Below are positions 55,170 to 64,000 of a stretch of 64,000 nucleotides of DNA, piece by piece (position 1 is the stretch's first letter; each line of letters opens with the position of its first letter). Where the stretch lies: the NCBI RefSeq assembly GCF_042186555.1, contig NC_133333.1:225939569-226003568 (forward strand), read 5' to 3'. The stretch is from Aquarana catesbeiana. Lineage: Eukaryota; Chordata; Amphibia; Anura; Ranidae. The notes beneath the pieces are model-generated. The model searched no databases. It worked only from the letters and a program-made list of their open reading frames with translations, and had not been told where the DNA came from. The translations under genes were made by a program, and so were the position numbers.

Positions 55170-55400
55170 GCCCTTAGGGGTCTGTACTAGGGGCAATAAA
55201 TTGGTGTGTGGGGGGGGGTGTCAGTACTAAGAGGCCTGTACTGGGGGGGGGGTCTGTGCTGAGGGGCCTGTACTGCGGAAGGTGGGGGGTTCTGTACTGA
55301 GGGGGCCTGTACTGTGGAATTTTGGGGGTTCTTTAATTAGGGGGTCTGTACTGGGGAGAAGGGAGGAGTTTCTACTACTGAGGGGGTGTGTTAGAAGGGG
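55170..55400. repeat. GGTCTGTACTGAGGGG repeats
   Basis: Same unit as at 54110-54235, so the CR1 fragment seems to have landed inside or beside one array. Confidence 0.8.
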
Positions 55401-55604
55401 GTTGCAACTGCAAGTTTGTTTGCCTGTAGTAAATCAATCCCTATGTCCTATGCACAATGATAAATGGGACATACAGTCTTCTAATAGACAGTTAGACACT
55501 CGTTCTTAGACTTGGTTCATGATTTGGTATATTACTATTACTGAAACCTTTTTTTTTAGATTTTAAAGAGATGCTTTTGCTTTCGTTTTCGTTGTTTTGT
55601 CTTA

Positions 55605-56010
55605 TGCCGCGTACACACGAGCAGACCTTACGGCAGACTTTGTCCGGCGTACTTTTCGACGGACTTTACGACGGACTTTCCGAATGAACAGATTTGCCTA
55701 CACACAATCAGCCAAAGTCCGACGGATTCGTACGTGATGACGTACGACCGGACTAAAACAAGGAAGTTCATAGCCAGTAGCCAATAGCTAGTCTAGCGTG
55801 GCTTTTTGTCCGTCGAACTAGCATACAGACGACCGGGCTTTTCGACCGGACTCGAGTCCGTCAGACAGTTTTAAAACATGTTTCAAATCTAAGTCCGTCA
55901 AACTTTTGAGAAAACAAAGTCCGCTGGAGCCCACACGCGATCGAATTGTCCGACGGACTCCAGTACGCCGGACCAAGTATGCCGGAAAGTCCGCTCGTGT
56001 GTACGCGGCA
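55605..56010. mobile_element. PIF/Harbinger-like MITE
   Basis: 406 bp, ends TGCCGCGTACACACGAGCAG / CGCTCGTGTGTACGCGGCA, exact TTA on both sides (55602-55604, 56011-56013). Closest in style to the foldback ends. Confidence 0.85.
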
Positions 56011-56013
56011 TTA

Positions 56014-57759
56014 CTTGTTTTCCTACTCTTAATGTTGGTACCACCACAAGGTGCTTGTACTGTACACGAGGTTTATGTAATGTCTTGTCTGATTGTATTA
56101 AGTTTTTGTATGACATATGCAGCTTTTTTATGCCTGCTTAGACTGACCTATTCTTTATGACAATTCTTGGATAAAGCCTAATGTATATGTCTACACTGTA
56201 CTTTTTTTTTTACTGTTACCAGAACAAAAAATTTGTATATAAAAAAAAGTGTTACTAGAGGTCCCATCCTATTGAGTCATTAGACAGGCTTGTATCTCTG
56301 CTCTTGATACCTTGGTATTCACCACTACATGTAGGGCACCTTTAGATCTCATTGGTTGTATAATACAAGCAGGATATGTGTTACAAACCTGTCGAAGTAT
56401 TCTCACCCCACTGGCCTGTTGGGATCAATTTTAGGAAAGTTTACACTGTTTTAGCACCACAGAAATAATGTGTACCGTATTTAGTAAATACTTTGATCGA
56501 CAGAAGGTCAGCCCTAGCCAGGATTCCAAACTAATACCAACATTCTTCATTTATATTGCAATTTGTTGTCCAGTATTCTCCCTATTTACTGCCAGCATCT
56601 AAGTTCTAATGAAGAGAGAGTAATGAACCCCAGAAACATGTTGACTTTCCATTTTGACCTCCTGTCATCTGCAAGAAAGTTTTATTGTATTCTCCAACAG
56701 TAAAGCTAAAACAGTACCACTCAAAATGCCCTGAATGTTCCTTCAGCTGGCTAATACTGCTTTCAGGTGCTGGTTGGGCTGAATGCAAGCTCTTCAAGCT
56801 CGATCATAGGACTACAACAAAATGGCACCCTCCCGAACACTGTCAAGGCACACTGCCTATTGCAACTATGTAAAAGTGGCTTCAGCCTGGTCTCCACCCA
56901 TGGGAGAACCCCCTCAAGATTAGCTCTATGGCACTTGCATCCTTTTAACATTCTTTAGACTCCCTTGGGGACCCCCAAAGGAACTGTGTCTGTCAGAGAG
57001 TTGCCTCTAAATTTGGAGTTTAAAGCTCTATTCTTCATACTTTAGGTCTGGTGTTCTACCAACAGGTCTCTCAAAATATCGAAAAGTCAATTCATTGTTC
57101 CTACAGGATACCTGAAGTATGGAAAAACTGAAGGCTATCAGGTCACAATTAATGTCAACAGCATTATCTATGGTGCTGACAGGAATATTCATGATTTATT
57201 TTCCTGCTGATAAGCTCCCCGAGCAGCTTCACAGAAGTGACACCCTGTTTATGGAGGTATGAAATGAGCTATAAACAAGAGCGTCTTCTAAATGAGCTGC
57301 TATGGAGCCACAGTCTGAGCACATTGACTGTGCTGACCAGACATACCAGAGCATTCAATGGTGTGTGGCACAATTCTAGAAAGAGGAATGTCTCTGAATA
57401 ATGGATCTGTGATGGCATCACAAAGCCCATCAATGTGCAAAAAATACGATACAAGTAGATTAAAGGGAAAGCGGAGTCAGCATCATATAAAGTTTTTTCC
57501 TGGAGTAATTTCAGCTTTCAGAGAGCACTTAGGTGGTACGTGCTGTGTGCCACCATAAAGTGCAGATGTGGCAAACAGTGGGAGGGGTTAAAATTTAAAG
57601 CCTGCTCATGTGTACATGCAAGGCCGCTGTTAGAAATCATGGGGCTCCATACAGTCTATCTGATGGGGCCCCCTTCCACCCCCCCCCTCAACCCCCCCTC
57701 TCCCCCGACCCCGCCTTGAAACAAAATGCAGGTTTTTTTCGCCGTTTACATATGCGTGT
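56014..57759. other. unassigned DNA with one hammerhead-like motif
   Basis: Around 56606-56650: CTAATGA, a long weak stem, GAAACATGTTGAC. Otherwise no gene; frames near 56685-56958 overlap on both strands and lack motifs. Confidence 0.4.
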
Positions 57760-57776
57760 GGATCTAACATGTGCAT

Positions 57777-58770
57777 ATGGAAAAATGCAGCGCATGTACA
57801 AATGAATATAGGTCTTTAAAATGGTGAAACAGTCAAGAAATAACTAATTGACCACAGGTGCCTTGAAACACAAACGTCCATAGATGGATGTAAATGTCCA
57901 ACCGCACAGGAGGTATAAGTACTCCAAGGGGTGGTGATGGTCTGATGGTTGTCATAAAACACCTGGCATCATACAGCGACTTCCCAACCGAGAAACAGGG
58001 GCAACTGTTGAAGACCCCTAGGTCGAAACACGTCGGGTACATACACCACTCTCTTTGTTGCCCATTTGTTTTTATCCACCGTGATCACGCTTTTATTTGT
58101 GTATGGTCGTTTTTGTCAATAAAAACACCCTTTTTTATCTGCACCATGTGGAGGCACATTCTTTTTGTTTCCACATTTACCGCATGAGATCCAGTCCCTC
58201 CAACTGCTCCTTTCGGGGGACCGTTTGTGAAACTTCTGATGCACGCTGGGACGGTTCGGTGTGAGGACGGTTCGTTGTGAGGACCCATCCGGTTGCCGGC
58301 CGAGATCCATACAGACCACAATCCAAGAGATTGGCGATTCCTGAGCTCCCATTCCACGTCATTTGTGACAAACTGCGCATGCGATTCCCTGTCGCTGACA
58401 TGGGAATCCACAGGATCTGGTAAGAGGCTTTTTTGCACTTTCTCTGAATGACCCATTGGGACCCGGTTTCTCGGTTGGGAAGTCGCTGTATGATGCCAGG
58501 TGTTTTCTGACAACCATCAGACCATCACCACCCCTTGGAGTACTTATACCTCCTGTGTGGTTGGACATTTACATCCATCTATGGACGTTTGTGTTTCAAG
58601 GCACCTGTGGTCAATTAGTTATTTCTTGACTGTTTCACCATTTTAAAGACCTATATTCATTTGTACATGCGCTGCATTTTTCCATATGCCTATTTTGTTG
58701 TTTTTGTCAAACTGTATGCAGCAGCTTTCATTCATTTTACTGGTTAGCGCGGTGTTTTCTATTTACCTCT
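57777..58770. mobile_element. Penelope-like insertion with inverted arms, 994 bp
   Basis: The 17 bp GGATCTAACATGTGCAT occurs at 57760-57776 and again at 58771-58787, a target duplication. Inside, 57777-57995 and about 58466-58686 are nearly perfect inverted copies. Just after the left arm lies a hammerhead-like motif (58006-58040) and AATAAA near 58117-58123. No coding region. Same architecture as 5850-8116. Confidence 0.65.
58006..58040 (+). ncRNA. hammerhead-like motif, weak
   Basis: TTGAAGA, a short CCTAGG stem, CGAAAC, ACGTC, GGG. Minimal stem III AC/GT and the GTC cut site are kept. The first core C and stem I are not. Confidence 0.35.
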
Positions 58771-58787
58771 GGATCTAACATGTGCAT

Positions 58788-59640
58788 TCGCAATTGCGCA
58801 TAGGCAAGAAGGAGTGGGGGCAGTTTAATTTTCTTTTAAATTTTATTTTATTATAAAAAATGTACACTGTATCTTTAAATTATTTTGTTTCCTTCTTTTT
58901 TGCATTGGCCATTACATTCCGAGTCGCCAGCCCTTTTCTGATTCAAGTACTGCATTTTGGGGCCTGAACGTCCTGGCTAGAGCCTCGGATCACAGTTCAT
59001 AGATCATCATATTGGCAGTGGAGCTGGGGTATCATTTTGCTTCTCATGGGCCATTACATGTCCTCTTTATGGAGAGATCTGGGGTCTTATAGACCCCATA
59101 TCTGTCCTCTGGTCTCCAAAGCAGTTCAGGTGTGTAGTGTTAATGTGTGTTCTGTGCGTAGTCTGGTCTCAGATGAGCAGAGAGTGACAAGCTGTGTGGA
59201 TCATCTTAGCAGTTGGATCCGGAGAAACACCGGTACATGACTACCCTGCAATCATGCTGCACATTGCTCAGGCTCTTCTAGTCCATTTTGAATTTGCTTT
59301 GAGCAAGGTCATATAGGATTGATGTTTCATAAAGATCTCTTTAAAAGACCCAAAGGCTATCCCTTAGGCTGAGGGTTTCTTTATCTTTAATAGGTGATCC
59401 CAGTGCACCCCCTTTGATAAAACCCTGAAGGCTGGGGAGGCCTTTCTGTCTTTTTCCTCTGTTTCAAATACCACCTTTTTCATTGACTGACTTCTACCGC
59501 TTCTACTATTTTTATCCCATTGCTGGCTGTGTGTTGACAATTTTCATCAGGGCATTACCATATGTACTACAACTGTTAAAACCCTCCCTGAAGAAGGAGC
59601 TTTAAGGACGCGATGCCGATTGGTTTATATACAACTCTTG
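58788..59640. other. unassigned DNA ending in hammerhead-like debris
   Basis: CCCTGAAGAAGGAGC at 59588-59602, followed by GGACGCGATGCCGATTGG, looks like a decayed Penelope-type motif. No gene. Confidence 0.35.
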
Positions 59641-59652
59641 TACTCAAATTAA

Positions 59653-60085
59653 TGCCCTGTACACACGATCAGACATTGATCGGACATTCCGACAACAAAA
59701 TTCATGGATTTTTTCCAAAGGATGTTGGCTCAAACTTGTCTTGCATACACACGGTCACACAAAGTTATCGGAAAACCCGATCGTTCTGAACGCTGTGACG
59801 TAAAACACGTACGTCAGGACTATAAACGGGGCAGTAGCCAATAGCTTTCGTCTCTTAATTTATTCTGAGCATGCGTGGCACTTTGTGCGTCAGATTTGTG
59901 TACACACGATCGGAATTTAAACGATCAGATTTTGTTGTCGGAAAATTTTATATCCTGCTCTCAAACTTTGTGTGTCGGAAATTCCGACGGAAAAAGTCCG
60001 ATGGAGCCCACACACGATCGGAATTTCCGACAACACAATCCAGTCGCACTTTTTCCGTTGGAAAATCCGACCGTGTGTACAGGGC
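59653..60085. mobile_element. PIF/Harbinger-like MITE
   Basis: Ends TGCCCTGTACACACGATCAG / CGACCGTGTGTACAGGGC. TAA on the left and TTA on the right. The final A of the right end is missing. Interior like 53303-53727. Confidence 0.75.
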
Positions 60086-60394
60086 TTAGTGTTTTTTTTG
60101 CCTTGTGGCCACAGACCACATATTTTTCATGGTTTTTGTATGTACAATTTACACTGCTATTTCCTTTTAAATATTTTTTTGATACTAATAAATACAGTAT
60201 ATTTAATACTATTTATGTTTGACCTTTGTACATTCTTTGAGCTTGAAAAGTCCCAATTTTTATGACGGGAGATTTCTTTCTCTATCCATATTAGGGATGT
60301 GGCCTTTTTAAGCAGAAATACACAACCTCGTTTTTTTCGTATAATGTGTGTTCTGTTACACATGTTTTAATGTGCAATATTTCACCATTTTCTA

Positions 60395-60768
60395 CATTCT
60401 CCCAACTGTCCCTGATTTCGAGGGACTGTCCCTGATTTGGAGCAACGTCCCTCTGTCCCTCTTTCCTCCTCATTTGTCCCTCATTTTGGTCTGATCTATA
60501 TATTGTATATAAAATGTACTTTTTATCCTTCAAAAATTTTTTCCCAGCGCTAAACCTTTCATCCAAACTCTAAATTGCTGCATTTCTACATTTTAAAAGC
60601 CAATAGAAAGGAAAAGGAATAGTAGTGGTAAAAAAAGCCCTTGTGGATTTAATTAACTTTTTTTTAATTAAATCTCCTTTAAGGGGGTGTGGCAGGAGGT
60701 GTGTCCTATACCTACATACGTTTGCTAGTAGGTGTCTCTCATTCCCATCTCAAAATGTTGGGAGGTAT
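60395..60768. mobile_element. small TIR element, CTCCCAAC ends
   Basis: ACATTCTCCCAACTGTCCC on the left and CAAAATGTTGGGAGGTATGT on the right form inverted ends of about 13 bp. The left part repeats GTCCCTGATTT and GTCCCTC units. Superfamily unknown. Confidence 0.5.
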
Positions 60769-61487
60769 GTTTTCTGTCCAGTGCAGTGCATGGTAGTGCA
60801 TCACCATGCATTGCTATGTGCTATAACACATGTTGCTGCACTGCCTTTGTGCCAGTCAAAATGAACTGCCAGCGGCAGGATCACTACAAAGCTCCTACAA
60901 CTTTGCCCCAGCAGCCAGGACACAACTGCACACTGACAGTCTCCACAGCCAATCTGTGCGGAGCTTGGCACATGCAGCCACGTTACTTGTTACCTGTCAG
61001 CAGCATGCCACCTCACATCACAGCGCCTGAGAACAGGAGGCAAGAGCCGAGCAGGGAATCATAGTATCACTCCGCTGGCCAGGACTAATTGAATAGTGGG
61101 GCAGCATGATGTACATGCGCCCCGAAAATTTTAAAAAAGTCCCTCCACTGCGCAAGGATATGACACCTACAAGTATAGATTTGTTCCACTATTAGCATAG
61201 TCACTTCATAAGGTTTTATTTTCATATCCTTGCAGAGCAGTGTCAAACACATTTGGTCATGACATGGTCACCTGGTCTCCACCCAGCTGCTGTCCCTGAT
61301 CTGGATGCGATTCCTCACCTCAGCCCCGGGGGAGATCGATATTCCTGTCCTCTGCATCCCCTGGACATAGGTTGGGCATCATCTTTGGGCCGTATTGTAA
61401 GTTATAGACCTTTCTTTGAGAGATGGTTCTCCGTTTAAAGGGTATCCCATATTTATAGATACCACTGATTTAATTTCAGAGCATTTT
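60769..61487. other. unassigned DNA
   Basis: No gene recognised. Frames of 60-110 codons lack motifs. Confidence 0.4.
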
Positions 61488-61530
61488 TACTCCTGATGAT
61501 TGGCATGAGCCATGAAACGTGCGTCGAGTA
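61488..61530 (+). ncRNA. type I hammerhead ribozyme candidate, all core bases kept
   Basis: Stem I TACTC (61488-61492) pairs with GAGTA (61526-61530) over five bases. Core CTGATGA is at 61493-61499. Stem II TGGC/GCCA (61501-61504, 61509-61512) closes an ATGA loop, with one U-U mismatch at its base. GAAA is at 61514-61517. Stem III ACG/CGT (61517-61519, 61522-61524) has a 2-nt loop. Predicted cleavage follows the C at 61525 (GTC). Every invariant position of the hammerhead core is present. The tiny stem III is typical of Penelope-like elements. About 215 bases downstream AATAAA occurs near 61740. Loop-loop contacts cannot be judged by eye. Confidence 0.6.
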
Positions 61531-63190
61531 TATATCCAACTGATGCCCAGACAAGTTTGGCTCATCATGAGCAATTGCTTAGGTTTTTTGATTTTATGAA
61601 TGGGTGAGTGTTTTTATGCATTTGAATTGCTAACCATGTTGTATTTTATTCTGTATAATAACTGTATATCCAAACAAGTGTATCATAGTAAATTGTGTCC
61701 TGTATCCCAGATTGACACTGTTTATGATGTGATTTGTACTTAATAAACAATTTAATCTAAAATATGAACCAAGTATTCAATCAGTGACATGCCTCATTTA
61801 AAGTCCCATTTCCCTCTCTTTTCGATTGTTGAACATATATTAGGGATGGAGGCTTGCCGCTGCTACATTTAGGTCGTGTCAGGTCGCATTACATTATATC
61901 TATTATACCCTATCTGCTGTCTCCAGTCTCTTGTGTGCCTCTTGGGTGTCTTGTGTAATTATGATATCTGACATTGTTACTGTGATCCTAATAAATCTAG
62001 TTGATTGGGGTATAAGGGGGAGCATAGGACAAAGGGAAATAGTCACTAGTGAGAGGTGGCCAGTCCAGTCCAGCCTAAGGTAGCTTTTCTCAACTAGGGT
62101 TCCTCCAGAGGTTGCTTGGGGTTCCCTGAGCAATGAGCAATGTCTGCATCTTCATTAAGTAACCACTGGGAACAATGATATTATAAGTTATCTTTAAAGA
62201 GGGGATACTTCCCATAGACCACAGATTTAAGGAGCATTCTTCCCAGTGGCTATCACACGGATGTACCGTGAGCTGTTCCTTGACAGGGGAAAGTTATTTC
62301 AAGGGTTGCTTGGTGTTAAAAAGGTTGAGAAAAATAAAGATGACCTAAGAAGCAAGTTATTTTTGTTTCTGGTTTTTGGGAGTACCCTGCAGCTACTGTG
62401 TCAATTTTTTAAGGCAATCAAGCACAAGCCAGCCCCACCCAGCATTGCATTGCAATCTGACCATTCTGGGTCTTTAAAACTGAACTCCACAAATTTTTTG
62501 CATTGCATACTTACATTGCTTGCCACAATGTAAGTATGAATGTCTCATACCTAGAGATGGGAAGGCCTGGAATAAAATCTGAAAAATTGAGGGAAAAACA
62601 AATTCTGTTTTTTCAAAGCAATTTTTTCCAGAAAAATTAAAAAAAAAGGAGTGTGAAATATGTTTTTCTTTACAATGATAAATGATATATCTATGACATA
62701 TTATTCTAATTTTATAACATGAAGACCTTAATGAAAGATTTCTGAGACTTTATGTAAAGTCTTACATTATTGCAAGTTTTCTCAGCGGAACACAAGCAAA
62801 TCCTGGAATACAGTTCAAGTAACACTACACTTCTCAATGCAGTTCTCAAACAAGATACATATGATTTTCTGTCACTAGGGGGCACTTCAGGGGAAAGGCT
62901 CCAGTTTAGTTTGCTTGTGGGCTCCATCTTGCACCTCCCACAGTTGGGTGATTGTTGGGATACAGTAAATGATAGTTTCTGTCCTCTCAGTCCTTAAGTG
63001 ACAGGTAAGAGGGTAAATTTGTCTGACAAATTAGTTTATCTTTATAGCTCTATTATTATACGAGATTTATATAGCGCCAACAGTTTACTCAGCTCTATTA
63101 GTGTTCTCTACCAACACAGCATAATGTTTACCTATAGTCTGGTCAGTAACTTTGTTTTTCTTTTCCTCCTCTCAGTAAAATAGTGAGAAC
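61531..63190. other. unassigned DNA after the ribozyme candidate
   Basis: The first 240 bases may be a Penelope-like 3' tail. A repeated phrase GTTGCTTGG(T/G)GTT (62112 and 62307) suggests a local duplication. No gene. Confidence 0.4.
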
Positions 63191-63192
63191 AA

Positions 63193-63655
63193 CATCTAAA
63201 GTTTGGAAACATTTCCACGGTGCAATTTTTGCTGAGAGAAAAGCTACAATTTGAAAATATTATGAGAAAAACTATTCTTTTCCAAATGCTACAAGGATGA
63301 CAAAAAACATCCTGGCACGCCAGAGGTAATACTTTAAGGAATTAAATGATGAGGACCAGAATTAAAGTGCGAGGAGCTTTTCCCTCCAGAGTTCTCATTA
63401 AATAAGCACTCTACCTGCTGCTTCTGGATCATCACAAAGTGTTTCTACACCACCAACATCTTCAGTTAAGGAAGTGTTGCAAACCACTGCCTCCCAAAAA
63501 TACACAATCTTATAATTTATAGATAAACTGACACCTGAACATCAAGAGAACATTGCTCAAGCTCTTGCAAGAGCATTATATGCTTCTGGATCAGCATTGT
63601 CGATAACTGAAAATGCATATTGGCAGGAAACTTTCATGAGCTTTTTATGAGGGAA
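63193..63655 (+). pseudogene. hAT-type transposase N-terminal remnant
   Basis: Translation gives KVWKHFHGAIFAERKATI, a stop, then YEKNYSFPNATRMTKNILAR, the shape of a BED zinc finger (W at the start, NATRM-TK-H region) with its Cys and His ligands decayed. Further on, in another frame, come LTPEHQENIAQALARALYAS, GSALSITENAYW and QETF, the conserved region that follows the BED finger in one hAT lineage. Several stops and at least one frameshift. The catalytic RNase H-like core is not in the window. Confidence 0.7.
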
Positions 63656-64000
63656 TATTTGTAATAAAAAATACAATTTTTAAAAGCAAGTCGAATTTAT
63701 TTACTTGCCTGCTCGTGTGGTGGGGCTGCAGTGTCCTCTCCTGGAGTGCGGGCAGTAGCCGCGGCGGCTCCGGTACCCACTCCTCCAGCTTCCTCCACCA
63801 CGTGTCTTCCACCAAAGCACTAGGCATCCAATAGGATCGCCTGATGCTTTGGCCAATTGGGAAACAGGTCTCACAGACCTGCCTCCTGATTGGCTGGGAA
63901 GAACTTTAGTGTGATAATAGTGAAAATTCATTCACTATGGTCACACAACTGGGTGGGCTTGGAGCGCAATGCTCTGCGCTCCGAGTTCACCCTTTTTTGA
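63656..64000. other. unassigned, probably dispersed repeat
   Basis: Contains CCAATTGGGAAACAGGTC and CCTGATTGGCTGGGAAG phrases that look repetitive. No gene. The window ends inside it. Confidence 0.4.

Noticed and set aside
62770..62997. 75-codon frame as an exon
   Set aside because: No recognisable family and no splice context; length is within random expectation.

Overview
The window looks like gene-poor, repeat-packed DNA from a large-genome vertebrate, most likely an anuran and perhaps a ranid-type frog. That placement is an inference from the mix of Tc1/mariner, CR1, L2, L1/Tx1, hAT, PIF/Harbinger-like, TTAA-flanked and Penelope-like sequences, plus long simple and minisatellite arrays. 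I found no convincing host exon, tRNA, rRNA or CRISPR array. The only long open frames with recognisable domains belong to one CR1 retrotransposon. Other long frames lie inside tandem repeats and are artefacts.

Layout. 1-4.9 kb: unassigned DNA, a Harbinger-like MITE, two TTAA-flanked elements, a Tc1-type fragment and a (TA)n tract. 5-8.1 kb: a Penelope-like insertion with inverted arms, hammerhead-like motifs and a solo LTR inside it. 8.1-12.1 kb: a TTAA-family repeat split by an L1 3' end, itself split by a 2.3 kb foldback element with mirrored promoters and micro-ORFs. 12.9-16.1 kb: a rearranged Tc1 copy with two nested insertions, then an L2 fragment. 17-24.3 kb: another TTAA-family copy, a TA-flanked element swollen by about 1.6 kb of minisatellite, a Tc1 pseudogene and a 1.8 kb array of about 12 bp units. 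25.6-31.6 kb: a second Tc1 family, a solo LTR and a related LTR start. 32.4-35.7 kb: G-rich repeats, a TTAA-family copy, Penelope-like debris and a 36 bp minisatellite. 35.8-40.0 kb: a near-complete CR1 with both ORFs open. 40-47 kb: a TATC microsatellite and several MITEs. 47.1-50.7 kb: a deeply nested stack (TIR element carrying a TTAA element and a TA element, next to a Tc1 copy that carries a hAT MITE). 51.9-60.1 kb: Tc1 remnant, CR1 3' end, three Harbinger-like MITEs and a second inverted-arm Penelope-like insertion. 60.4-64 kb: a small TIR element, the best hammerhead ribozyme candidate and a decayed hAT transposase.

How the parts relate. Nested insertions give several reconstructed target sites: TWA for the Harbinger-like family, TTAA for three families, TA for two TIR families, 8 bp for a hAT MITE, 4-5 bp for LTRs, and 14 and 17 bp direct repeats for the Penelope-like insertions. 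Only the CR1 looks capable of making protein; the other transposases are fragments or are broken by stops and frameshifts. The least ordinary objects are the foldback element with a symmetric divergent promoter, the hammerhead-type motifs, and transposons whose internal minisatellites have expanded into arrays.
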